From Tenrec ecaudatus (Eukaryota; Chordata; Mammalia; Afrosoricida; Tenrecidae), in assembly GCF_050624435.1 (NCBI RefSeq), contig NC_134539.1:48020001-48084000 (forward strand): 64,000 nt of DNA, read 5' to 3'. Below, one piece after another: positions 35,540 to 46,170 of the stretch. The notes beneath the pieces were generated by a model. That model had not been told where the DNA came from and made no database searches. It was given only the letters and a program-made list of their open reading frames with translations. Position numbers and translations under genes: made by a program. How positions within the stretch are numbered: the stretch's first letter is position 1; the number at the start of each line of letters is the position of its first letter.

Positions 35540-36505
35540 TATGTGAATAAAGATAGGGGTTGAGCCCTATGAGCAATGAGCCAATAATGATGGGGACAGG
35601 GGAATAGTAAGGATTCTAAAATTGATAGCAAGGGGTGAGTATAGCTTTTTGGTAGTGTTTGATACATCAAATTTTATTTGAGAGGTATTACTGAGGGATG
35701 TATGATGGATAAACATGATAATGGACAGGGGGAAAGAAGAAGAAAGAATATATATAGATAGATAGATTTATATATGTAAATATATAAGTATAGGTGTATT
35801 TGTTTATATGCGTGCACATATGTATATAAATACAAAGTAGCAGATGGGCTTTGGGCCTCTACTTAAATCTTACCTCAGTACAAGAACGGTTTGTCCCAAT
35901 ATGAAACTCACCTTCCCAACATGATCATCGTTGAAGACAAAATGGGTGAATAAGGAAATGTGATGAAGAAAGCTGATGGTATCCAGCTATTAAAAGATCG
36001 AGCACCTGGGGTCTTAAAGATTTATAGTGAAACAAGCGGCCATTTAGCAGGGAAGCAACAAAGAAGCATACCAGTCTGTGTGATCATGAGGTGACCATGG
36101 GAACAGGTATTAGAAGTTCAGAAACAAGCAACCAAATTGATGTGAAGAAGCATGGATATCGTGGAGACCCCAAACCCAACTTTAAGATAATTGGACAGAA
36201 CCGATTATAAGAATCTATGTATAGTCTCCTCCCTGGGGAATGGACAGAAGATAAGAGGGAGATGTCGGACAGTGTAAGATATGACAAAATAATAATAATT
36301 TATGAATTATGAAGGGTTCATGAGGTAGGGGGCAGTGGGGATGGAGGGGGTAAATGAGCAGCCGATATTAAGGGCTCAAGTAGAAGGCAAATGTTTTGAT
36401 AATGATGATGGCAACAAATGTACATATGTGCTTGACACAATGGATGCATGTAAGGATTGTGCTAAGAATTGTATGAGCCCCCAATAAAATGATTTTTTTT
36501 TAAGT
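35540..36505 (+). mobile_element. L1 3' UTR fragment
   Basis: Same family as 14.4-15.6 kb: GATGAAGAAAGCTGATGG, AAACAAGCGGCCATTTAGC, CCAGTCTGTGTGATCATGAGG, and the end GTATGAGCCCCCAATAAAATGA followed by a T/A-rich tail. More diverged than the 14.4-kb copy. The 5' limit is approximate. Confidence 0.7.
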
Positions 36506-36574
36506 TTTTCTTAAATCCAGGACAGGTGCATGCAGAGACAGTCACTGAATCAACAGCTTCTCAGAGTGACGACA

Positions 36575-36775
36575 GGAGTTCTGCTGGCAGAATGGTGACA
36601 TGTGGGGCTGTGATCTGAAAGTTCTTCAGTTCAAACCACCAGGCCCTCTGGGGAAAAGACATGGCGTTTTACTCCTGTAGAGAGTTGCAGTCTTGGACTC
36701 TCACAGGGGCAGTTCTAACCTGTCCTACAGGGTCATCATGAGTCAGCACCCACTGAATGGAAGTGAGAACGAAAA
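36575..36775 (+). mobile_element. AfroSINE
   Basis: TCAGTTCAAACCACCAGGCCC, CTCACAGGGGCAGTTCTAACC and GGGTCATCATGAGTCAGCACC. Confidence 0.75.
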
Positions 36776-36779
36776 AAAG

Positions 36780-36950
36780 GTTATGGAAGGGGAGGCAGCA
36801 TGAAAATGGGGACCTAATTTTAATGAAGACAAGAGTCAAGAAAAGGGTCTATAATTGATTGTAGTGATGATTGGACAACTCTGTTTAATATGTTTAAGCT
36901 ATTGAATTTTATGTTATGTCAATGAAAATGTTTAAAAGGTGTTTTTGGAA
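36780..36950 (+). mobile_element. Possible old L1 3' end
   Basis: GGGGACCTAATTTTAATGAAG and GTTATGTCAATGAAAATG resemble the terminal part of the 39.4-39.9 kb L1-like segment. Weak call, based on two short phrases. Confidence 0.35.
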
Positions 36951-37001
36951 CTCTCCATTTGTTTACAATGGTCAGACTTCACTTCTGTACTTGGGGTGGG
37001 G

Positions 37002-37066
37002 GGTACTCATACTACGTAAGAGTACTAAGAGATTGGGCCTCATGTTTTTCTTGTCTTGAAAGTCTA
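37002..37066 (+). repeat. Local direct duplicate, left copy
   Basis: GGGTACTCATACTACGTAAG to GTCTTGAAAGTCTA is repeated at 38064-38125 (AGAGATTGGGCCTCAT is identical). The two copies flank the dynein-like exon. A hairpin, TAGCATAAG and CTTATGCTA with an 8-base loop, follows at 37065-37090. Confidence 0.75.
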
Positions 37067-37144
37067 GCATAAGCTCAAAAACTTATGCTAGCAGCCAAAA
37101 GTAAAGAATTCATCTTATGTAAGAGAGAAAAATCAACATTTCAT

Positions 37145-37340
37145 CTTTGGATCCTTCGCACAAAACCTCATGATATCCCACCAATGTCTGTCTACTGTGA
37201 GAAACTGACGCCCTTCTTCCGGCATCTGTAGCATAATATCCTCAGAACAAAAGGTGGGCTCCGAATACAGCCACTGAGCTTGTGCTTTCAACCATTCATC
37301 TATTGTGTCTTGAATTCTCATCAAGCGGTCCTCCCAGGCC
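37145..37340 (-). pseudogene. Orphan exon of an axonemal dynein heavy chain (DNAH3/7/12 group, probably DNAH12)
   Basis: A 196-base segment encodes 65 uninterrupted residues with motifs typical of the dynein heavy-chain linker/stem (DHC_N2) region: DEWLKAQAQWLY, SEDIMLQMPEEGRQF, TVDRHW and CAKDPK. In real dyneins this part links the tail to the AAA ring and swings during the power stroke. The homology is bounded by an acceptor (TTTCCATTAG before GGCCTGG) and ends at GATCCAAAG, where the usual GT donor reads AT. Flanking bases are not coding, so this is a genomic copy with intron edges, not a processed cDNA copy. Several usually fixed residues look changed (WLYSEPTF where the family has WLYLEPIF, HWWDIM where it has HWRDIM). 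No other dynein exon is seen in the 64 kb, and no dynein gene lies near human LPAR1. I infer a duplicated, decaying exon. A real gene with very distant exons is less likely. The DNAH12 assignment is from memory. Confidence 0.75.
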
Positions 37341-37616
37341 CTAATGGAAAGCACACTGTATTAGTTCTAGTTGTTAGAGAAAAGGTAGAAATTAGAATGT
37401 GGGAAAGTGTTCAAGTTTTACTCTTATTTTTAAATCGATGCAAAACAGTTCCATGTCATTTATGGGCATACCACACATAGCCTTAGAAAAACTCTAGGAA
37501 GTCTGAGCTTTTCTGAAGTTATTAAAATTCACAACTAGAAATGGCCAGGCCGTTATTGAGTCTAATTTCCTAACCCCTAGGTCCTCCTTCCAAGTCAAAA
37601 CAGCATCCAGAAATAC

Positions 37617-37732
37617 ACCATATATAATTGAGTATAAGCCAACCCAACTATCAGCCGAGGCACCTAATTTTACCACACAAACTGCATTAAAAATGTGCTG
37701 GAAAACTCAGCTTATACTCAAGTATATACGGT
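37617..37732 (+). mobile_element. MITE with GTATAAGC inverted ends
   Basis: Ends CCATATATAATTGAGTATAAGC and GCTTATACTCAAGTATATACGG are inverted repeats of about 22 bases. The core includes CCGAGGCACCTAATTTTACC and a second palindromic AAATGTGCTGGAAAACTCAG. About 116 bases, next to TA, so probably Tc1/mariner-type. The same element occurs reversed at 57.4 kb. Confidence 0.65.
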
Positions 37733-38063
37733 ATGTGGTCCTGCATCTGTGGTTCACTCCCAGAAGCAATTTGGATGCCAGTCCCAGGAGACATCTGACA
37801 AATGTCTGTAGGCATTGTTGGTCAACACAACTGAGTTGTGCTACTAGCAATACTGAACACAGATCAGAACATGCTACATTCCTACAATGTATAACATGCA
37901 TGACAGACCTGAAACAAAGCTTCAGCAGTGGCAGGATGAGAAGCATTATTCTACCTCCACACAGTTTTTTTAGGGGGCGGAAACTCCTTATTCTCTTGGG
38001 TCCCCTAATGTTATTGGCTGAAGGCCTATTATATAACCTTTGGTTCTTAAAAAATATGGTCTT

Positions 38064-38125
38064 AGGGTACTATGTAGGAATACTGAGAGATTGGGCCTCA
38101 TATTTTTTGTTGTCTTGAAAGTCTA
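38064..38125 (+). repeat. Local direct duplicate, right copy
   Basis: Partner of the 37.0-kb copy, about 1.06 kb away. Either two pieces of one unknown repeat or a local duplication. Confidence 0.75.
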
Positions 38126-38282
38126 AAAAGCTTTAAAATTATCTCCTAAATTTCCCTTGTTAGACAAAGTAGAAATTTCAACAAAAGACTTAATGTCTTA
38201 TCAGCAGGCTAAGCCAACAAGGTTCATGGGAAATGGTCTAGCATTATGTCTTTTTGGAAGAATAATTTGCTTTAGAAACTCC

Positions 38283-38429
38283 GGATGTGCTTTATACAAT
38301 TGATGTATGTATATGTATGGATTGCGATAAGAGTTCTATGAGTCCCTAATAAAATGTTAAAAAATAAAAATTTAAAAAATTTTTTAAAAAGAGTTGTATG
38401 AGCCCCTAATAAAATATTGGGGGGGGAAA
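38283..38429 (+). mobile_element. Short L1 3'-end insertion with a doubled tail
   Basis: Flanked by 9-base duplications AGAAACTCC (38274-38282 and 38430-38438). The insert has one L1 end (GATGTGCTTTATACAATTG ... GAGTCCCTAATAAAATG), an A/T tail, then a second copy of the last 20 or so tail bases (GTTGTATGAGCCCCTAATAAA), and ends in a G run instead of a clean poly-A. Confidence 0.75.
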
Positions 38430-38495
38430 AGAAACTCCAAATAATAACAGCCAAGTTCCTCTATAAAATACTATTTATGTTCAAATTAAAAACAG

Positions 38496-38690
38496 ACGGC
38501 TTGGGTTTGAATCCCAGCTTTTTCATTTGTTAACTTCGTGATTTTGACCAAATTACCTGTCTTACTCTGTCTTGGTTTCCTTATCTGTGAAGAGAGAAAG
38601 TAACAATACCCCCTTTGAAGGTAGGCTATGAGATTAAATGGGGACATATATACAACACCCCTACAACAGAATCTGACACAATTATAAAAC
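38496..38690 (-). mobile_element. MIR SINE
   Basis: GGGTTTGAATCCCAGCTTTTTC, TTTTGACCAAATTACCTGTC and TTCCTTATCTGTGAAG in reverse MIR order. Confidence 0.7.
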
Positions 38691-38727
38691 ACAGCCACCA
38701 TCATGGAGTATCTGAGCTCATAAGAGC

Positions 38728-38850
38728 TCTATACTATGAATCTGTACAGGAGCAGACAGCCTCATCTTTCTCCTTTGGAGCACCTGGTAGGTTTGAACCA
38801 CTGAGTTTGTAATCAGCAGCCCAAAACAGAGCCCACAGCACCAACAGGGG
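38728..38850 (-). mobile_element. AfroSINE 5' half
   Basis: GAGCAGACAGCCTCATCTTTC, TGGTAGGTTTGAACCACTG and TCAGCAGCCCAAAAC. Confidence 0.7.
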
Positions 38851-38964
38851 TCTTTGACACCTAGTTTGGGACACTCAATATCAGGGAGGAAGTTCCATTT
38901 GTGGTTTGTCTTTTCCTCATTTTACACGGTTCTTGGTTACAATTTTGACACTATGAAGCAATTC

Positions 38965-39076
38965 TCCCTGCTATTGAGTGAATGCTGACTCATGGCGATC
39001 CTATGATATACAATAGAATTGCCCCTGTGGGTTTGCAAGACTGTGGTTCTTTATGGGAGTAGAAAGCCCCATTAGA
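38965..39076 (-). mobile_element. AfroSINE 3' half
   Basis: CTATTGAGTGAATGCTGACTC, GGCGATCCTATGATATACAA and TTATGGGAGTAGAAAGCCCC. Confidence 0.75.
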
Positions 39077-39239
39077 ATTTGTTTGTTTTCTCTATTTTCC
39101 CATAAGAACTATACAGATATGAAGTAATACTGGGACTTCAAATATCATTAGTCTTTTTCAAGTGGATAGTAATCACTCTAAAAAAGATTGTCAAGTTAGT
39201 TCTTCACAAAATAAATTAAATTATAGTACTTAGAAGGTT

Positions 39240-39372
39240 TTGTTATAGAGCAAGTGTTTTGAGGATGAGGGCAATGAAGGTACAAATATGCTTTACACAA
39301 TTGATGTGCTTTTATGCTTTACACATTGTGATAAGAGTTGTATGAGCCCCAATAAAATGATTTAAAAAAAAG
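39240..39372 (+). mobile_element. L1 3'-end fragment
   Basis: GAGGATGAGGGCAATGAAGG, ATGCTTTACACAATTGATG and GTTGTATGAGCCCCAATAAAATG then an A run: the same tail family. No convincing target duplication was found. Confidence 0.75.
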
Positions 39373-39935
39373 ATAATTGGACAGTCCCTCTCAGAAGGGC
39401 CCCACAGAACAGATGATGATAAATCCAGGGTGTGGTATAGCATAACTATTCTCTAGTTCTTTAATATTTCCTCCCCTTACTATTATGGCTTTGTTTTGCC
39501 TCATTAATCTTATTAGACTTGCATATGTTAATTTGTATAATTAAAATCATTCGATACATGAAAACCAAGCTAGATAACCCTTCAGAAACAGTAATGGGAG
39601 TAATGGTTCCCTGAGGGTACAAGAAGGGGGTGGGTGAAAAGGAGCTGATAGCATTCATGACTGTATAACCCTAATCTAGGGGAGCAAACAATAGCATTGT
39701 ATGTGAATGGATATATTGGCTATTGTAGGATACAGCAATAATAATACTAATAAAAACAATAAAGGCTCCTGTGGGGTAGGTGGGCAGGGGGAGATAAAGG
39801 GGAGCTGATATCAAGGAGTTGAAGAAGAAGGAACGGTCTTGAAACTGATTGTGTTAGCAATTGTATAATACTGGTTGATGTCAATGAACTACAGGAGGCT
39901 CTCAGTAAGCGCACCCAAACGATTAATTTTTAAAA
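39373..39935 (+). mobile_element. Probable older L1 3' UTR
   Basis: CAGTCCCTCTCAGAAGGGCC at the start, GGGAGATAAAGGGGAGCTG and a diverged end near TGATGTCAATGAACTACAGG suggest another L1 3' UTR, subfamily different from the neighbouring tails. Weak call. Confidence 0.4.
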
Positions 39936-41879
39936 AGTTAGAGGTTGATTCTAACACTCACTGTGTTAAACTGTTCTACCTCTCCTTGGGACCTGTGCTT
40001 TGGTCATTAAAGAGACAAAATATTCCGTAAGAGTCAGTAGCATTGGGTTTTAGTTAGGTTTGCCTTCACCACAGGCTGAAACCTTTCCTTGTAAGTGGGT
40101 TGGGTGAACCAATGCGTCATTAATACAGTGAACGCTGTAAGTTTCTGCTGCTTCTTTTCCAATATGTCTATTCATTAATGCAGTGTAAAGGAGGGTAAAC
40201 AAAATTGTGTTGAAATTTTCTTAAATCTGTTACCATTCCTCGCCCCCCACTGCCCGCCCCCATTCTCAGGATGAAGTCACCCTGAGAGCTCTTGCCTGTT
40301 TGCCTTTCTCACAGTAGACACTGGAATCTCCCTGGCATATTTTCCAGCTGCATATGCTAGCTGCATGCCTGTCTTTCTATTAGAATGCTTTGCTGTGCAC
40401 TGATCACCAGAGCGGTTACAAACTTGAGAACTTGACAAAACCACCCCTCTGTGCAACTCAGGTCCAAAATGATGGGTTTGAAAAGACAGTCCCTCTCCAA
40501 GCAGCCTTCCTAGACTACCTTTCTGAAAGTGTTTCTTGTCCCTCCTTTCCTATCCATTTCATTTCCCTTTACTTTCTATGTGGGCCCACTGTTTCTCTAC
40601 TTGAAATAAATTCTCACTTTATTTTTAATTTGCTTATTTACATGTCTATGTCTCCTTTGGCCCTACAAGACTGAGCTCCATGAGAGCACAGCTCTGTCTA
40701 CTTGACCTAACTCACAGTAGCAGCCTGTAGGCCAGCTATCTTGGGGGCTTTCAAAAATTATTTGTGATTGAATACATTATAGTGATAAGAATAGCTACTA
40801 TGCCTAATTAGGGTCTGATAGTTCTCAATAACCATTTAGTAAAATATGTATTTCTTGTCATATTCTACCATTTGGCCTACAAACACGGATTAGAATTCAC
40901 AATTATCTTAAACAACTTATTATTCAACTTGGAATCTGGTCAAATTGCAACATAAGTAACATACAGGACAATTTATGCATCTTTCATGACCTGTTATTTT
41001 CCATTATTTTTATTGTATTAAGTTCTTCAAAATATTAAAAAAATATTGTACCATTCCTCAAGGAATTTGTCACTTGAGGACTCAAGATAGATACACATAA
41101 GGGATCATGGCTTTCAACATATAGAATATATAATAAAAAGTCAAATCATGCTATAAAATCTCAAAAACCAAGCTCACTGGCATCCATTACATTCTCATTC
41201 ATTCCCCAAACTCCCTGCCATCGAGTCAATACCAACTCATAATGCCCTTACAGGATCGGGTAGACGGTCCCTTGAGTTTCCAAGACTATAACTGTTTATA
41301 CATCAATGCTAACTTCCTGATTGTAGTAGTTGTATTGTGATTATGAAAGAGAATTTTCTTTCTTCTAGAAATTTCAGAGAAGAGGCATGATAATGTCAAC
41401 TTACTCAAGAAAACCACGCTGTGCATTCACTAATTTTCTTCCTGAAAATATGCAGTTGTTTCCCAATGTTTTCAGTATAAAAAAAAATGTAATGGAGAAT
41501 TTCCTCTGTAGTCTATAGCTGGTGAGATTAAGAGATCACATGGTAGCCCCATTTCTTCCTCTACCACTCAACATCCATAGTCAAACAAGGATAAGGTGAT
41601 TGAAATGGAACCCTCTAAATCAGGGGTTGATGAAATTTTTCTGTAAAGGGTGAGATACACAATATTCTAGAATTTAGGAGTCATGTATTGTTATAATGAC
41701 CCAACTCTGCCAGTGTACTGCAAACGCAACCGTGCGACACACATACTGTGGCTATATTCCTACAAAACTTTCCCAGACCCTGCTATTTGAATGTCACATA
41801 ATTTTCATGTATTGCAAAAACTCATCCTCAGTGTGCGGGTTGTATAAAATAGATGGACTTGACTATGAGCCTTAATTTG
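39936..41879. other. No gene; AfroSINE tail at 41.2 kb
   Basis: Nothing else recognised. The 94-codon frame at 40390-40674 has no known homology. Confidence 0.5.
41205..41300 (-). mobile_element. AfroSINE 3' half
   Basis: CTGCCATCGAGTCAATACCAAC, ATGCCCTTACAGGATCGGG and TTTCCAAGACTATAACTG. Confidence 0.75.
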
Positions 41880-42416
41880 GCCTTCCCTCAGATTTTCAAA
41901 TGGGTGTGAGAAAGGGTCGCATCATTAAACAAATTATTAGTCTCCTTTGCCATAAGAGTAGAATGGGAAGACGCCTGGCTCCCATTACTGACCATTTTAA
42001 CCAAAGATGTTGTACAAGAATCCTGATCCAAATGGGGAAAACGAAGACAAGAATTCCAAATTCTCACGGAGTCCAGGCTGGATGAACCTTCAAAACGACT
42101 GCCCTAAACTTAAACCAGAATATCTACTGAAATCTTAACGCCAATCATCAGTTTGGCGGACATGTTAAGAAGGTCTGCCTCGAGCATCATGCTCTTTTGA
42201 AATCTATGAGATCAAATTGACGACGGCAATTACAAGATTGCCTGGAAGCCTCAGGAAGCAGCGAGTTTATGTGACCGGAACGGGAACACCTCAGAAAGGC
42301 GGGTGAGGAAGGTGAGCGCTTTGAAGGATGTCATTAAGATCACTGAAATCCACGCGTAGAAAGGTGGATTGGTGTGTTTGTGCTGCGTGCATGTGGTCTC
42401 AATAAAGTATTTTTAA
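41880..42416 (+). mobile_element. L1 3' UTR fragment (older subfamily)
   Basis: Phrases CTCACGGAGTCCAGGCTGGATG, CATCAGTTTGGCGGACATG and GTGTGTTTGTGCTGCGTGC, ending CTCAATAAAGTATTTTT, correspond in reverse to the copy at 4.6-5.2 kb. A younger L1 tail inserted just after its end. Confidence 0.65.
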
Positions 42417-42431
42417 AAATCTTTAACTATG

Positions 42432-42584
42432 GGGAGGGAGGGGAAAAATGAGGAACTGATGCCGGGGGCTTGTGGGGAGAGCAAATGTTTTGAGAATGAT
42501 GAGGGCAATGAATGTGCTTGACACAATTGATGTATGTATGGATTGTGATGAGTTGTATGAGCCCCTAATAAAACTATTAAGAAT
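42432..42584 (+). mobile_element. Very short L1 3'-end insertion with 15-base target duplication
   Basis: Only about 153 bases of the L1 tail (GGGAGGGAGGGG...GATGCCGGGGGCTT...GTATGAGCCCCTAATAAAACT) lie between perfect 15-base duplications AAATCTTTAACTATG (42417-42431 and 42585-42599). It is inserted at the end of an older L1 3' UTR. Confidence 0.85.
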
Positions 42585-43014
42585 AAATCTTTAACTATGA
42601 CTTTATATTATGACTTCAAGTGAACCAGAGCCTCTAATGCATAGACCACGCATATAAGACACAGGTAATTACTTAAGGAGGGAACAGACCCCATGACATT
42701 ACCCTTCTAGGTCTTTGGTTATCCATATTTCACTTATCAGATGGCATGTAACTCCTCACCCACAAATTCCAATTCGTATGAGGGTGCGGAATCAGAGCAG
42801 TTCATTTGGGATTGAAAAAAATAAGTGATGTGTGTCAAAATATCTACTGACAAAAACAGTCTGCTTACCTTGATACGGGAAGGGATTTGGTTGAAGAATT
42901 TCTAAAGTATTTAGCAGGAGTGCATTAAGGGATGAGAAGTAGTAACACACAATTACAGTATTTCAGAGGCTGAGAAACCTTTAGAATAAATGTCAAGGAT
43001 GAACCAAACCAATA

Positions 43015-43190
43015 TTTAAACTCGCTACCATCAAGTTGATTTCAACCCATGGTGAGACTTTAGAACAGGGTAGAGCTGCCCCTGTGGGTCTCTGAGATCG
43101 CACCTCCTTATGGGAGTAGAAAGCCTCAACTTTCTCCCTTAGAGCAGCTGGTGGTTTTGCTGTACATCCACTACGATGTCAGGGGCTCCT
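43015..43190 (-). mobile_element. AfroSINE
   Basis: CTACCATCAAGTTGATTTCAAC, GCCCCTGTGGGTCTCTGAGA, TATGGGAGTAGAAAGCCTC and GAGCAGCTGGTGGTTTTG. Confidence 0.8.
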
Positions 43191-45007
43191 CTCGAGGAAC
43201 GGCAGTAGCGCCTAAGACAATATGTGTCTGGGCGAGAGAAAGAACAGAATAGGACTCCCTAATAGCATAAAGTTAGCTGAGGGTTTGAGTCTTGGGAATG
43301 ACAGTTTTAAAATTAAAATGAGAGGGTTTGTGAGGCGTAATTTGTGCAGGCTTCCAATTTCAGAAGTTTGAAAAAGTGAATTTGTGAGGAAGAGTTCTAA
43401 GACATTGGGTTTTTAACAATGTTAAATCCACCTAAAATAAGATTCAGAGTTCCCTTTTGAAGAGTCATTGAGACATTCACTTGAGTCAGTATTTTATTTT
43501 TTCCCAATTATTTTAGAGATAAACTGAAGACAAAATTGACAGATAATCAGAAGCTATATATGTATACAAAATACACTTTTGTCTTGTTACTTATTAAATC
43601 TGTACAAAGGCCACCATGACTATATAAACATAGTGAGTTTTCAACAAGTTAAGTTTTTGTAGAATCAGAGTTTTCCCAAAAGAAACCCATTCTCACAGTT
43701 TTCTCATTGAAGTCAAGTATTGTCCTACTGTCTTCTCCTACCTTGTCACGAAACATGCGGCTGCCATCGGGCACAGTGAGAAGAAAAAGACAAGTTGGAA
43801 AGAGCAGCCCTTGCGGCGGAGAGTAACAGGTGCCAGGAAAGGGAAGGCACCGCGCCAGGTAAGCTTGAAGATGCTTCCGGAGAAACCCCACAGACCACAC
43901 ATTACCAAACACCGATTGACAATGATTTATTAAGGTCCAATTAGTATATATATTGTTCATTTCAAAGTCCATATATGCGCATGAGTAAAAATCCAAGTTC
44001 ATTCGTTCCCTTCCAGTACAGAAGGTGCTCTATGAAGTACGTGCAAATACCTTTGTGTGACCTGGTGGGGGCTCCCTGACACGTTTTTCACTGTGGGCAC
44101 TGTACCAGTCTGCTCCTTGCACGAAGGCTGACTGCGCGCCAGCTTTCTCCCTCCTGAGCCGCCATTCTTCTTCCAGCTATCCTTCTCTGAAACGTACTCT
44201 GCCTTCCCAGACTTGCTTCGTCAGGGGTCCCTTGCCCTGCAAACTGCATTCGCTCACTAGTCGATGTGGACAACGCACAACACAGGTGCCCGGCAATCTG
44301 GAGATTCCCGGGAGAGTACGTGCCACCCAAGCTATCGAATAGAATCGTCCTTTATTCCCTTGGCGCAGCTGGATCCTCTGCATTTCCTTCCATTCTACAT
44401 TACAGTTGCGGCTACCAAGAACGGGATCATCAGTCTTTCAAGCAACACTCGGAGGTCCTGGACAGATTATCAGGGCGCCCTGGTTACTTGTACTAGTTGA
44501 CTGACCCAGTCCCTCTTCTGGTATAAAGCAGCTACTCTCAAAGTAGCCACTGCCTTTCTGGTGTAAAAAGGGACTATTACTGGCTTTTCTTCACAATCGC
44601 CATGCATGCAGTGCAAAAGCTGCAAACCCCTTTTCATAAAAGGAAAAACCAGAAAGCGACACTTCACATTGAAAAAAGAAAAAAATCCTTCATGGTAATA
44701 TGTCCTAAGTAAGCAATCAATCATATGGACACAATTTTATACATACAAAATGTTTGAAACACCATTTATAATAGTGAATATTAGAAGCAACCTAAATAGT
44801 CAATAATATTGGAATGGTTAAATAAACTGACTGGCAACGATTAAATGGAATAGTATAGAGTGATTAAAATGGCATTCTGTAAAAGTTTTAATGCCAGAGG
44901 GAAATACGGCAGTGCTGGGCTGGAAAACACTGGTTACAAATTGGTTTAGCGTACGATCCCAATGATGTACGCATGGATACAATCATACATACCAGCTTCA
45001 AAATCCC
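43191..45007. other. Unrecognised GC-richer block downstream of LPAR1
   Basis: Minus-strand frames at 43649-44002 and 44088-44383 have no family motif. The stretch could in part be old transposon sequence or alternative LPAR1 3' UTR, but I cannot support either. Confidence 0.45.
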
Positions 45008-45195
45008 AGTGTCATACCCACTGCTACCCAGTTGATTCCAATTCATAGTGGCCGAACCCAGGGTTTCTGAGGCTGTAAATCTGTACAGGAGCAGATCACC
45101 TCCTCTTTCTCCCACAGAGTACCTGGTGGGTTTGAACCACTGGCCTTGCAGTTAGTCGTCCAACACTTACTCAACAATTCCATCAGGGTTCCTTA
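45008..45195 (-). mobile_element. AfroSINE just downstream of LPAR1
   Basis: CTGCTACCCAGTTGATTCC, CAGGGTTTCTGAGGCTGTAAATC, GTGGGTTTGAACCACTGGCC and TCCATCAGGGTTCC head. Same orientation as LPAR1. Confidence 0.8.
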
Positions 45196-45634
45196 CATAG
45201 AGGAACAGTTATTAATGGGAGCTTTTTCTGGGTTATGAGATTATTATTAATTTTTCTCTTATATCTCTAAATAGATGTAAATTTTCTACAAGGAATATGT
45301 TTGATTCTGTAATCTAAAAAAACACAGGGTACTAAACATTCACCTGTCAATATTGCTCACGGTATCATAAATGCACATGGGAACAATACTGCTTGGTCTT
45401 CATCTTGAAATGACTGTTTTTAGAGTACATATTCTTTTGGTAATCATTGGTATAGACTGATACAATATTTAATAACAAAGTAGTAATGTGACTAGAGCAC
45501 TCTGTGTTTCATGACCTTGACGAGAATTGGTATTGACATCTGGGTTCTTCTGTTTTCTACAAGATTTTACAACTCATACACTTTTATCTCTTTAAGGCAT
45601 ACAGCATACATATACTCTATGCAACGCTTTAAGA

Positions 45635-46170
45635 TTTATTCTAATTTACAATTTTTCTACATAAGGAAAAATAGAGTTATGGCAGATAAAAGAAAAAGGC
45701 TACATATAGTCTTGTTCATCACAAGCATGCTGATAGGTATAAACATGTTCATTAAATGAAATGTATCCGTTGGTAATAAAAGCTGGGGGCTTGAATGTAA
45801 ATGAAGTTGCAGATTCACAAAGTCAGACTCTTTCCTGACTGGCACCAAAGCACACACCATCTTAAAGTCTAGTTACGTAATCTACGTGGGCACTCCAGAG
45901 TCTGTGCATGAACCCCGTGACAGGGATTCCATTTCCGACGTCCCAAAGGAATGGGGATTAGGATGAGGGTCGTCACAGAAACTAAGTTATGTAAAGTCTT
46001 GTGGGGTCTGGGAACAAATACTGTCGTTGGTTAGTGTTTAAGTACACGAGTTCATATTCTTCCTCTCTCAATCTCCCCCCACCCCCCCTTGCCATCACAA
46101 TTCGGCAGGGGAGGCAAGGCTGCCCATTCCTCCGTGAGGGACGGCTCGCTTTGCGGCCCGAGTTCCTTTT
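45635..46170 (-). other. LPAR1: LPAR1 3' UTR (minimum extent)
   Basis: Sequence after the stop resembles the mammalian LPAR1 3' UTR as I remember it, including a stretch reading AACACTAACCAA and CAGTATTTGTTCC and the phrase CCTATCAGCATG. An AATAAA on the minus strand at 45635-45640 is the nearest good poly(A) signal. A second candidate, ATTAAA at 45468-45473, would extend the UTR by about 170 bases. The true cleavage site cannot be read from sequence alone. Confidence 0.6.

Noticed and set aside
37693-38118. A 141-codon plus frame overlapping the dynein exon neighbourhood
   Set aside because: It starts inside a MITE and ends in the local duplicate; no homology seen.
1-45000. MUSK, expected next to LPAR1 in human
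   Set aside because: No kinase or MUSK-like exon is visible, so it must lie outside the window or farther away.
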